Of a stretch of 27,961 nucleotides of DNA, positions 1 to 6,802 are shown piece after piece. Positions within the stretch are counted from its first letter, which is position 1. Every line of letters begins with the position of its first letter. A program made the translations under genes and the position numbers. Source of the stretch: JAMCRM01 sp041685075 (GTDB taxonomy: Bacteria; Acidobacteriota; Terriglobia; Bryobacterales; Bryobacteraceae); NCBI GenBank assembly GCA_041685075.1, contig JAWLGN010000036.1:1-27961 (forward strand), in the 5' to 3' direction. The notes under the pieces are model-generated. The model had not been told where the DNA came from. It worked only from the letters and a program-made list of their open reading frames with translations, and searched no databases.

Positions 1-1236
1 CCCGTAGAGATCAGCCTGAGCTACGTGAACGAGGCGGGCAGCCGCGTGGCCCTGGGGTTCATTACCGATATCACCGAGCGCAAGCGCGCGGAGGAACAGC
101 TCCGCCACACCCAGAAACTGGAAAGCCTGGGAGTGCTGGCGGGAGGCGTGGCGCACGATTTCAATAACCTGCTCACGGGCGTGATGGGCAACGCCAGCCT
201 GGCGCTGGATGCTTTGAACCCGGCGCATCCCGCGCGCATGTTCCTGGAAAACATCCTGAGTTCCAGCCAGCGGGCGGCGGAGCTGACGCAGCAATTGCTG
301 GCCTACGCGGGCAAGGGCCGCTTCGTAGTCAGCCCCATCGATCTCACGGCGGTGGTGCGGGAGATGTGCAACCTTATCCATGCCAGCATCCCGAAGAGCG
401 TGGACCTGCGGCTCGGGCTGGCGGAAAAGCTGCCGCCCTTCGAGGGGGACGCCAGCCAGATCCAGCAACTGGTGATGAACCTGGTCATCAACGCGGCGGA
501 GGCTATTCCGGAGGGAACCAGCGGTTCGGTTTCGGTGGTGACGCGCGCGCAGCAGGTGGACGAGGGGTTGTTGCGTTCGCTGCGGGCGGAAGCCGCCATC
601 GCTCCCGGGGAGTACGTGTGCCTGGAGGTGAACGATACCGGATGCGGGATGGATGAAGCAACCGAGGCGCGGATGTTCGACCCGTTCTTTACGACCAAGT
701 TCACCGGGCGCGGGCTGGGGTTGGCGGCGGTTTCGGGGATCGTGCGCGGGCACCGTGGGGCCTTAAAGGTCCACAGCACGCCGGGGCGCGGAACTTCGTT
801 CAAGGTGCTGTTCCCAGCGGCGGTCCGCGATTGCACGGCCGCGCCTGCGAAGACCGGGGTTGAACTGGCGGGCAGCGGCCTGGTTCTGGTTGTGGACGAT
901 GAAACCGTGGTGCGGCAGACCGCGCGGGCGGCGCTGGAACGCTACGGCTACTCGGTGCTGACGGCCGAGGACGGGCAATCCGGCGTGGAGATCTACCGCG
1001 AGATGGCCCATCGCGTTTCGGTGGTGCTGCTGGACTTGACCATGCCGGGCATCAGCGGCGAGGAGACCCTGCGGCGCTTGCAGGCGGTGAAGCCGGACGT
1101 GCGGGTGGTGCTCTCGAGCGGGTATCACCAGAGCGAGGCGGTGCGGCGTTTCCCGGGCCGGGGACTGGCGGGATTTATCCAGAAGCCGTACACGGCGGCG
1201 CAGCTTGCCGAGCGGATTAAAGCGGCGCTGCAATGA
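1..1236 (+). CDS. Hybrid sensor histidine kinase, 3' part (PAS tail, HisKA, HATPase, receiver)
   Basis: The reading frame is open from base 1, so the 5' end lies outside the window and 411 residues are visible. Residues 1-35 look like the end of a PAS domain and its linker (TDITERKRAEEQ). The dimerisation/phosphoacceptor helix follows with GGVAHDFNNLL (His52 of the visible part). The ATPase domain has the N box (NLVINAAEAI), the G1 box (NDTGCGMD) and the G2 box (GRGLGLAAV). A C-terminal receiver domain starts near residue 290 with VVDDE; its phosphoacceptor Asp is about residue 345 (LLDLTMPG) and its conserved Lys is in QKPY. This is a typical soluble NtrB-like hybrid kinase. The stimulus cannot be read because the sensory N-terminus is missing. 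No separate response regulator lies beside it; the next gene belongs to coenzyme A synthesis. Confidence 0.93.
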   Translation, partial: PVEISLSYVNEAGSRVALGFITDITERKRAEEQLRHTQKLESLGVLAGGVAHDFNNLLTGVMGNASLALDALNPAHPARMFLENILSSSQRAAELTQQLLAYAGKGRFVVSPIDLTAVVREMCNLIHASIPKSVDLRLGLAEKLPPFEGDASQIQQLVMNLVINAAEAIPEGTSGSVSVVTRAQQVDEGLLRSLRAEAAIAPGEYVCLEVNDTGCGMDEATEARMFDPFFTTKFTGRGLGLAAVSGIVRGHRGALKVHSTPGRGTSFKVLFPAAVRDCTAAPAKTGVELAGSGLVLVVDDETVVRQTARAALERYGYSVLTAEDGQSGVEIYREMAHRVSVVLLDLTMPGISGEETLRRLQAVKPDVRVVLSSGYHQSEAVRRFPGRGLAGFIQKPYTAAQLAERIKAALQ

Positions 1237-1266
1237 TCGGCGCTAAGCGGCGGGCTTGCAAGGGAG

Positions 1267-1282
1267 TACACTGAAAAGTGTA
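1267..1282 (+). promoter_or_regulatory. TACACT -10-like box and 6-bp GAAA-loop hairpin over the GTG start
   Basis: TACACT (1267-1272), GAAA, and AGTGTA (1277-1282) form a perfect 6-bp inverted repeat with a GNRA-type tetraloop. The GTG start of the next gene (1278) lies in the 3' arm, just after a Shine-Dalgarno-like AGGGAG (1261-1266). The left arm also fits the TANNNT pattern of a -10 box, 5 nt before the GTG, as seen before other genes here. It may be a promoter, a translation-inhibiting hairpin, or chance; the sequence alone does not decide. Confidence 0.3.
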
Positions 1283-1341
1283 TCTGGAGTCCGCGCCAAT
1301 CGGCATTGAAGTGTATCTGGAGTCCGCGCCAATCGGCATTG
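1276..1341 (+). repeat. Perfect 33-bp tandem duplication, two copies
   Basis: Bases 1276-1308 and 1309-1341 are identical. The unit is 11 codons long, so the duplication keeps frame and gives the DUF2520 protein two copies of VYLESAPIGI at its N-terminus. Each copy contains a GTG in the same frame (1278 and 1311). Only the first GTG has a purine-rich upstream stretch from outside the repeat. The second copy runs directly into the conserved Rossmann strand (IGIAGTG), so the first copy is surplus to the fold. Confidence 0.95.
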
Positions 1342-2195
1342 CCGGAACGGGCCGGCTTGCGCAGGCCCTGGGCCGTATCCTGCGGGAGCAGGGGGAGCCG
1401 GTGGTGTCGATCGCGGGCCGCGACGCGGGACGGACGCGCGCGGCGGCGGAGTTCATCGGCGGGGTAGAACCGGCTTCGTTCGGCAGCCTGCCGCGCCATG
1501 CGGGCCGTTTCCTGATCGCCGTTTCGGACAGGGCGTTGGAAGAGGTGGCGCGCGCGCTGGCGGCGGGATGCCCCGCGGGCGGCATGGCGCTGCATACCTG
1601 CGGAGCGGCGGGAGAAGAGGCGCTGGAGTGCCTGCGGGAGCGCGGCGTAGCCTGCGGCACGCTGCACCCGCTGCAGACCGTAGCCGCGCCGGAGACGGGC
1701 GCGGCGGCGCTGGAGGGCGCGGCGTTTGCGATTTCGGGCGATCCGGCGGCGGCAGCCTGGGCGGAACGGATTGCGGGCAGCCTGGGCGGAACGGTGCTGC
1801 GCGTCCCGGCGAGCGCGCGGCCGCTCTACCATGCCGCGGCGGCGATGGCGAGCAATTACGTGACGGCCCTGATGGATGCGGCCGTGGCCTTGATGGCGGC
1901 GGCGACCGGCGCGGATTGCGAGACCAGCCGGCGCGCGCTGGCGCCGCTGGCGCGAGCGGCAATGGAGAACGTGATCGAGAAAGGTGCGGAGGCGGCCCTG
2001 ACCGGCCCCATCGAACGCGGCGACGCCGGCACGGTAGCGCGGCACCTGGAGGCGCTGGCGGCGGCGCCCGTTACGGTGAGGGAACTTTATCGCGCCGCCG
2101 GCCTCCACACATTGGACCTGGCGCGCCGCAAGGGCCTGGACGCGGGCGCGGCGCAGCATATCGACGAAATGCTTCGAAGAGGAATCGACAAGTGA
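1278..2195 (+). CDS. Rossmann-like/DUF2520 protein, candidate PanG-type ketopantoate reductase
   Basis: A 305-residue protein. Residues 18-60 are a dinucleotide-binding Rossmann strand and glycine loop (IAGTGRLAQALG), then VSIAGRD at the end of strand 2. Residues 104-133 carry the DUF2520 hallmarks LHTCGA and LHPLQT. Residues 180-260 form the helical C-terminal domain, with YHAAAAMASNY, a GADCETSR stretch and LTGPIERGDAGTV. The gene overlaps panB by 4 bases, and panB overlaps panC. Pantothenate synthesis needs a ketopantoate reductase between those two enzymes, and no panE is visible. DUF2520-type proteins beside pan genes have been linked to that step (PanG); I infer the same role. Start chosen at GTG 1278 with AGGGAG upstream; GTG 1311, in the second repeat copy, is the alternative. 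Family assignment is firm; function is inferred. Confidence 0.88.
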   Translation: MYLESAPIGIEVYLESAPIGIAGTGRLAQALGRILREQGEPVVSIAGRDAGRTRAAAEFIGGVEPASFGSLPRHAGRFLIAVSDRALEEVARALAAGCPAGGMALHTCGAAGEEALECLRERGVACGTLHPLQTVAAPETGAAALEGAAFAISGDPAAAAWAERIAGSLGGTVLRVPASARPLYHAAAAMASNYVTALMDAAVALMAAATGADCETSRRALAPLARAAMENVIEKGAEAALTGPIERGDAGTVARHLEALAAAPVTVRELYRAAGLHTLDLARRKGLDAGAAQHIDEMLRRGIDK

Positions 2196-3019
2196 CCCCC
2201 ATGCGTATTCCCGAACTGGTGGAACGAAAAAAGAGCGGGAAAAAGATTGCCATCCTGACCGCCTACGACGCGACCATGGCGCGACTTATCGAGAGCGCCG
2301 GGATCGATGCCATTCTGGTGGGCGATTCGCTGGGCAACGTGATCATGGGCTATGACACCACGCTGCCGGTGACCCTGGACGACATGGTGCGCCACACCCG
2401 GGCGGTGCGGAATGGCGCGCGCAATTCGGTGGTGATTGCGGACATGCCGTTCCTCACCTTCTCGGTGAGCGTGCCGGAGGCGGTGCGGAATGCCGGCCGG
2501 CTGATGCAGGAAGGCGGGGCCACGGCGGTGAAACTGGAAGGCGGCGCGGCCGTGGCGGAGGTGGTGGAACGGCTGGTGGAGATCGGGATCCCGGTGATGG
2601 GCCACGTGGGGCTGACGCCGCAATCGGTACACAAGCTGGGCGGATTCCGGCGCGTGGGCAAGACCGAGAAAGAGGCCGAGGAGGTGATCGAGGAGGCGCG
2701 CATCCTGGAGGAGGCGGGGGCCTTCGCGGTGGTGCTGGAAGCCATTCCCGCCGAGGTGGCGCGCGTTATCACGGAGCGGCTCTCGATTCCCACTATCGGC
2801 ATTGGCGCGGGCCCGCACTGCGACGGGCAGGTGCTGGTGTGCTACGACGTGTTCGGGTTGTACGAGCACGTGCCGGCGTTTGTGAAGCGCTACGCGGACC
2901 TGGGCCGCGCCGTGGTGGAAGCCACCGCGGCATACGTCGCGGACGTGCAGGAGGGGCGCTTTCCGGAGCTGAAAGAGGCGCCGCCGCGTAAGAACGAACC
3001 CGCGGAGACGCGCGGATGA
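2192..3019 (+). CDS. panB: 3-methyl-2-oxobutanoate hydroxymethyltransferase
   Basis: PanB transfers a hydroxymethyl group from methylene-tetrahydrofolate to 2-oxoisovalerate, making ketopantoate, the first committed step of pantothenate and CoA synthesis in the cytoplasm. Visible signatures are TAYDATMARLIE, the metal-binding VGDSLGNV, IADMPFLTF, AVKLEGG, MGHVGLTPQ, the catalytic-Glu segment LEAIPAEVA and IGIGAG. The length of 275 residues is normal apart from a charged C-terminal tail. I choose GTG 2192 because it makes a GTGA overlap with the preceding gene and has AAGAGGAA (2177-2184) 7 nt upstream. In-frame ATG 2201 is the alternative but lies 16 nt from that site. The 3' end overlaps panC by ATGA, so translation is probably coupled across all three genes. 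Confidence 0.96.
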   Translation: MTPMRIPELVERKKSGKKIAILTAYDATMARLIESAGIDAILVGDSLGNVIMGYDTTLPVTLDDMVRHTRAVRNGARNSVVIADMPFLTFSVSVPEAVRNAGRLMQEGGATAVKLEGGAAVAEVVERLVEIGIPVMGHVGLTPQSVHKLGGFRRVGKTEKEAEEVIEEARILEEAGAFAVVLEAIPAEVARVITERLSIPTIGIGAGPHCDGQVLVCYDVFGLYEHVPAFVKRYADLGRAVVEATAAYVADVQEGRFPELKEAPPRKNEPAETRG

Positions 3020-3915
3020 GCACGGTGGTGGTTCGGGAGATCGCCCGCATGCGGCGGATGGCGGAAGAGGCCAGGCGCGCCGGGCGCAGCGTGGGGCTGG
3101 TCCCCACCATGGGGGCGCTGCACGAGGGGCACGCCGCGTTGATCCGGCGCGGGCGCGCGGGGTCGGATTTTCTGGTGGTGAGCGCCTTCGTCAACCCCAC
3201 GCAGTTCGACCGGGCGGAGGATTTCGCGCGCTATCCGCGGACGCTCGAGGCGGACGTGGAGACGTGCAGCGCGCTGGGTGTGGACGCGGTCTTCGCCCCT
3301 GCCGCGGAGGAGATGTACCCTGCCGAGCCGCTGGCGTTTGTCGAGGTGGCCGCGGTTTCCGAGCACCTGTGCGGGGCCTTCCGGCCGGGCCATTTCCGCG
3401 GGGTGGCGACGGTGGTTTCCAAGCTGTTCCACATCGTGGGGCCGGACCGCGCGTGGTTCGGCGAAAAGGACGCGCAGCAACTGGCGGTGATCCGCCGGAT
3501 GGTGGCGGACTTGAATTTCCCGGTGGAGGTGCTGGCGGTGCCCACGGTGCGGGAGGCCGACGGGCTGGCGATGAGTTCGCGCAACCGGCGGTTGAGCGCG
3601 GAGGAGCGCGCCGAGGCCCCGGCGCTCTATCGGGCGCTCGAGGAAGCGGCGGGGATGGTGGGGCGCGGCTGCGCCGATGCGGGCGCGGTGAAGCGCGCGG
3701 CGCTGGCGCGGTTGGATGGGCATCCCGGGATGCGGCTGGAGTACCTGGAGGTGGTGGACGAGGGTTCCTTCCAGCCGGTGGAACGGATCACCGCTCCGGT
3801 GCGCATTGCGGCGGCGGTGTGGCTGGGCCAGACACGCCTGATCGATAACGTCTTCGCGGCCCCGGCGCTCAGTCCTGGTGGGACGAGTACTGCGCCTGGG
3901 GCGGGTTCAGCTTGA
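3016..3915 (+). CDS. panC: Pantothenate synthetase (pantoate--beta-alanine ligase)
   Basis: PanC joins pantoate and beta-alanine through a pantoyl-adenylate. Diagnostic motifs are the nucleotide-binding PTMGALHEGH, FVNPTQF, the Mg/ATP segment WFGEKDAQQL and MSSRNRRLS. The conserved fold ends near TRLIDN, about 20 residues before the stop. The remaining tail is Ala/Pro/Gly-rich and is encoded across the last 47 bases of the convergent gene at 3869-4249, so it may be a non-conserved extension. The ATG overlaps the panB stop (ATGA). No panD (aspartate decarboxylase) is in the window, so beta-alanine supply is encoded elsewhere or comes from another route. Confidence 0.96.
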   Translation: MSTVVVREIARMRRMAEEARRAGRSVGLVPTMGALHEGHAALIRRGRAGSDFLVVSAFVNPTQFDRAEDFARYPRTLEADVETCSALGVDAVFAPAAEEMYPAEPLAFVEVAAVSEHLCGAFRPGHFRGVATVVSKLFHIVGPDRAWFGEKDAQQLAVIRRMVADLNFPVEVLAVPTVREADGLAMSSRNRRLSAEERAEAPALYRALEEAAGMVGRGCADAGAVKRAALARLDGHPGMRLEYLEVVDEGSFQPVERITAPVRIAAAVWLGQTRLIDNVFAAPALSPGGTSTAPGAGSA

Positions 3916-4249
3916 TCTCGATGGTCTTTTCCTCTTCCTCGATTTCGTAGGTTTTGCCGAAGGTCTGGTAGCCTTTGGCGATCACCTGAACGAGTATCTT
4001 GCCCTGAGGAATGCTGGGAACCTTCGCGATCCCCTCCTGGTTGGTTCGCATTTCGAAGGTAGTGCGGACTTTTTTCCCCAGCTTGGCGACCGAACGTCCT
4101 TCCACGAACCGCACGATGACGCCTGCGCGGTCGATGGGCTTGCCGCCGTGCGTCTTGACCTCGATTTCGAGCTTGGTCATGGGCGCGTCGGCCCGCGCCC
4201 CGAGGGCAAAGACGATGAGGGCAGGCAGAAGCAGCAGTCGGATACGCAT
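3869..4249 (-). CDS. Small secreted protein with carboxypeptidase-regulatory/CNA-B-like beta domain
   Basis: A 126-residue protein starting with a clear signal peptide: a short basic start, a hydrophobic core LLLLPALIVFALG, and a likely cleavage after ARA or ADA near residue 21. The rest is rich in beta strands. TKLEIEVKTHGGKPIDRAGV, MRTNQEGIAKVPSIPQGKI and VIAKGYQTFGK match the pattern of carboxypeptidase-regulatory-like or transthyretin-like modules (glycine turn, 'T..G.....P.G.Y', then a final acidic strand EIEEEEKTIEIKL). No catalytic residues are seen; a binding or structural role outside the cytoplasm is likely. Its 3' end overlaps panC by 47 bases on the opposite strand. GATAAT lies 6 nt before the ATG, so the transcript may be leaderless. 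Confidence 0.8.
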   Translation of the reverse strand: MRIRLLLLPALIVFALGARADAPMTKLEIEVKTHGGKPIDRAGVIVRFVEGRSVAKLGKKVRTTFEMRTNQEGIAKVPSIPQGKILVQVIAKGYQTFGKTYEIEEEEKTIEIKLNPPQAQYSSHQD

Positions 4250-4255
4250 GCTTCG

Positions 4256-4261
4256 ATTATC
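4256..4261 (-). promoter_or_regulatory. Putative -10 box (GATAAT) 6 nt before the 4249 start
   Basis: On the minus strand GATAAT stands 6 nt upstream of the ATG at 4249. A transcript starting the usual 6-7 nt after a -10 box would begin at or beside the start codon. There is no Shine-Dalgarno sequence in the short gap (CGAAGC), in keeping with a leaderless mRNA. No convincing -35 box is visible. Confidence 0.4.
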
Positions 4262-4296
4262 CCACTATCGGGCTATGGAGGGCCTGCGCCCGCCCT

Positions 4297-4535
4297 GGCG
4301 GCGCCCGCACGCGGCAAGGGGGTATTATCGCGCGGCGGCCCGGCGCACTCCGTGCCGGCGCCCACGCGCGGCAAGGGGGGGACGTCAGAAGATGGCGGCC
4401 CGGCGCCCTCCGTGCGGTACCCGCGCGCGGCAAGGGGGGTATTATCCGGCGGCGGCCGGTGCCCTCCGTGCAGGCGCCCACGCGCGGCAAGGCGGGGTAT
4501 TATCCGGCGGCGGCCCGGCGCGGTCTCCGTGCCTG
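4297..4535. repeat. GC-rich minisatellite, four imperfect 57-59 bp units
   Basis: The anchor GCGGCAAGG recurs at 4311, 4368, 4427 and 4484, giving spacings of 57, 59 and 57 bp. Each unit has the order: GCGGCAAGG, a G run, TATTATC (units 1, 3 and 4; replaced in unit 2), a GGCGGC-rich block, GGCGC or GGTGCC, CTCCGTGC, and GGCGCC or a variant. The two GGCGCC-like blocks in a unit are self-complementary, so each unit could form a 6-bp hairpin around CTCCGTGC. The variable period argues against coding. There are no uniform spacers, so it is not a CRISPR. Confidence 0.85.
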
Positions 4536-4636
4536 GCCGCGTTTACACTGGTTATATCTTCGTAACAACTCACAGCGGCGCTCCCTGTTGACGCGTTTAC
4601 CGCGTGAGAAGATCACGAGCTACTGGAGGAGGGTCC

Positions 4637-5464
4637 ATGTTACCAGCGAAACTGCTGTTACGCACCGCTGTCGTGACGTTGACGCTGATGGGTACTTCCG
4701 GCGCCGGGTGGGCTGCCAATGGAGGCGGCCGGAACGACTGCAGGAATCTTCCCGACCACGCCGCATTGAGAGCCGCCCTGGCAGCCGCGGTGGCGGTGGA
4801 GACCAGCGGCCTGAATAACCACATGTGGGGCACTATCGTGGACCGCGACGGCGTGGTTTGCGCGGTGGCCTTCACCGGCGCCGGGCGCGCGGCGCAGTGG
4901 CCGGGGAGCCGCGTGATTTCCGCGCAGAAGGCCAACACCGCCAATGCCTTCAGCCTGGATCCGAGTTCCGCAAGCGGCGGATCGGGACAGGCGAGCGGCC
5001 TGGCGCTATCGACCGCCAATCTCTATTCCGCGGTGCAACCCGGGGGAAGCCTCTATGGACTGCAACATAGCAACCCGGTCCATACGGAGACCGCCTACAA
5101 AGGACCGTCGTCACATTACGGCACTGCGCAGGACCCCATGACGGGCGAAAAGATCGGCGGGGTGAACGTATTCGGCGGGGGCCTCGCTCTGTACGCCGAA
5201 GGCAAAGTATTGGTGGGCGCCATAGGGGTGAGCGGCGATACATCCTGCGCGGATCATAACATCGCCTGGCGAACGCGGAATCTGCTGGGGCTGGATCACC
5301 TGGCCGGCGTAGGAGGCGTTTCGGGAGATCCGAACCGGCCGGATAACATCGTGTTCGATATTGTTCCCAATCCCGCGGGCGGAACGGGCGCCAGCCCGTC
5401 CGGCTGGGGTCACCCGGACTGCGGCGGTCCCCGGCCCAACACCCTGCCCGCGGTGCGGCCTTAG
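4637..5464 (+). CDS. Secreted GlcG/HbpS-family (heme-binding-like) protein
   Basis: A 275-residue protein with an N-terminal signal peptide (LLLRTAVVTLTLMGTSGAGWAA, cleavage near residue 26). The mature part has GlcG/HbpS features: an N-terminal helix (LRAALAAAVAVE), a strand WGTIVDRDGVVCAVAFTG, the typical WPGSRVISAQKANTANAFS segment, ANLYSAVQPGGSLYGLQHSN, then VNVFGGGLALYAEGKVLVGAIGVSGDTSCADH. Members bind heme, cobalamin or small metabolites, and some are exported stress proteins; the ligand here cannot be read. The start is ATG 4637, with a strong GGAGGAGGG site at 4625-4633. An upstream in-frame ATG at 4604 would put that site inside the coding region and spoil the signal peptide. The last ~50 residues are Gly/Pro-rich. 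It ends 15 bp from convergent hpnE. Confidence 0.87.
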   Translation: MLPAKLLLRTAVVTLTLMGTSGAGWAANGGGRNDCRNLPDHAALRAALAAAVAVETSGLNNHMWGTIVDRDGVVCAVAFTGAGRAAQWPGSRVISAQKANTANAFSLDPSSASGGSGQASGLALSTANLYSAVQPGGSLYGLQHSNPVHTETAYKGPSSHYGTAQDPMTGEKIGGVNVFGGGLALYAEGKVLVGAIGVSGDTSCADHNIAWRTRNLLGLDHLAGVGGVSGDPNRPDNIVFDIVPNPAGGTGASPSGWGHPDCGGPRPNTLPAVRP

Positions 5465-5479
5465 ATCCGCGGGTCTCGC

Positions 5480-6799
5480 TCACGCCGCATCGGGCAGCAG
5501 GAAGCGCTGGGGATGGCCGGCGGCGGCGGTGAGGGCTTCAGCGGCCAGATAGCCGCTGCGGACGGCGCCTTCCATGGTGGCGGGCCAGCCGGTGCGGGTC
5601 CAGTCTCCGGCGAGGAAGAGATTGGGGATGGCGGTGGCGGCGGGGGGGCGCAGGCGCTCGGTGCCGGGGCGCGCCGAATACGTGGCCCGGAGTTCCTTCA
5701 CCACGTGCGCGCGCTCGAGGACGGCTCCGGCGGCGGCGGGGAAGAACTCGCGCAGCTCCGCCAGCGCCAGTTCGACCACCTCGGCGCGCTCCATGGGCAC
5801 CAGGTCGCGCGAGGCGCTCACGACCAGTAACAAGTAGCGCCCGTCGCGTTTGTTGAACATCCACTGGATGGTGCGGTCGAGCAGGGCGGCGTGCGGGAGG
5901 TCCGTCACGGGCCGGTCGAACCAGAGGTGGATGCCGGTGATGGGGGAGTGGGCGAAGAGCGCGGGAGGAATGCCCAACTCGGGCGCGATGGCGTCGAGGC
6001 GCTCGAAGGGCACCGCGGAGATGTACGCGTCGGCGGTGTGGAGCGTGCCGCCGGCGCGCACGCCATGCGCGCAGCCGTCCTGGATTTCGATACGCTCGAC
6101 CGGGCAGCGCAGGTGGAAGGCGACGTCGCCGGCGCCGGACCAGAGAGCGGGGTCGTAGAGTTCGCCGAGGGGCACGGCGGGAACTCCCATCTCGTACAGG
6201 TCGGCGCGCGCCAGCAGGCTCAGCCAGAAGAACTGCAGGCCGTGGGCGGCGGCGATGTGGGCGGGGTCTTCGTTGATGGCGCTGACCAGGGTGGGGCGCC
6301 AGAAGCGGGCGATGGCTCCGGCGGGCTGGCGGCGCTCGCGCAGCCAGTCGAGCATGGAGAGGCGGTCGAGGTCCGGACGGCGGCGGTCGCGGCCGGCGGC
6401 GGCCAGGCCGCGCGCCACGGCGAATTTCTCCGCGGCGGTAAGGAAGCGCAGCCGGATGAACGATTCGAGGAAGTGCGCGGGGGCGGGCAGGCGGCCGCGG
6501 CCCAGCGTGGAGCGGCGCCCGCCCGGCTCGATGAAGTGGAATTCGCGGTAGAAGCGGATGCGTTCGGCCACGCCGAGACGGCGGTAGAAGTCCAGCAGGT
6601 TGACGCAGTTGCGCATCAGGACGTGCTGGCAGTTATCGATGGTCTCGGCGGGGCCGCTGCCGGCGGCGGGGTAGGAGGCGGCGCGTCCGCCGAGGAACGG
6701 GCGGGCTTCGAACAGGCGCACCCGGTACCCCGCGGCGCCGAGGGCGGCGGCTGCGGAGAGGCCGGCCAGCCCGCCCCCCACCACGATGGCGGCGGGCAC
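5480..6799 (-). CDS. hpnE: Hydroxysqualene dehydroxylase / squalene-associated FAD-dependent desaturase
   Basis: A 439-residue flavoprotein of the amine-oxidase/phytoene-desaturase superfamily. The N-terminus has the FAD motif VVGGGLAGLSAAAALG followed by LFEARPFLGGRAAS. The family-typical NCQHVLMRNCVNLLDFYRRLG and FHFIEPGGRRS come next, then INEDPAHIAAAHG in the middle. The C-terminal FAD strand is NLFLAGDWTRTGWPATMEGAVRSG. HpnC, HpnD and HpnE together turn farnesyl diphosphate into squalene for hopanoids; HpnE performs the last reduction. hpnC, hpnD and shc are not in the window, so the pathway is split. The start is GTG 6799, only 3 bp after the stop of the AIM24-like gene, so the two are very likely co-transcribed. 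Confidence 0.93.
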   Translation of the reverse strand: MPAAIVVGGGLAGLSAAAALGAAGYRVRLFEARPFLGGRAASYPAAGSGPAETIDNCQHVLMRNCVNLLDFYRRLGVAERIRFYREFHFIEPGGRRSTLGRGRLPAPAHFLESFIRLRFLTAAEKFAVARGLAAAGRDRRRPDLDRLSMLDWLRERRQPAGAIARFWRPTLVSAINEDPAHIAAAHGLQFFWLSLLARADLYEMGVPAVPLGELYDPALWSGAGDVAFHLRCPVERIEIQDGCAHGVRAGGTLHTADAYISAVPFERLDAIAPELGIPPALFAHSPITGIHLWFDRPVTDLPHAALLDRTIQWMFNKRDGRYLLLVVSASRDLVPMERAEVVELALAELREFFPAAAGAVLERAHVVKELRATYSARPGTERLRPPAATAIPNLFLAGDWTRTGWPATMEGAVRSGYLAAEALTAAAGHPQRFLLPDAA

Positions 6800-6802
6800 C
6801 GC

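Larger units (their letters stand above)
4250..4636. other. Long non-coding stretch with minisatellite and leader of the 4637 gene
   Basis: This 387-bp gap between divergent genes holds the repeats described separately (about 4297-4535) and a less GC-rich stretch (4541-4575) with TTTACA at 4542 and TTATAT at 4552 that may hold the promoter of the downstream gene. No well-spaced -35/-10 pair is clear. Open frames that cross the region are Arg/Pro/Gly-rich, and the changing repeat period breaks each of them, so I see no gene here. Confidence 0.6.

Noticed and set aside
1568..2191. N-terminal extension of panB through the DUF2520 gene in another frame.
   Set aside because: The extension is Gly/Arg-rich with no similarity to PanB; the GTG at 2192 has a good ribosome site and gives normal length.
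4297..4535. Regular repeats as a CRISPR array.
   Set aside because: The units are contiguous, GC-rich and imperfect, with no unique spacers and no cas genes nearby.
3878..4591. Plus-strand open frames across the minisatellite.
   Set aside because: They are antisense to the signal-peptide protein, then low-complexity Arg/Pro/Gly; the 59-bp unit shifts frame relative to the 57-bp units.
4604..4636. Upstream GTG/ATG start for the HbpS-like protein.
   Set aside because: It would place the strong GGAGGAGGG site inside the gene and add a charged stretch before the signal peptide.
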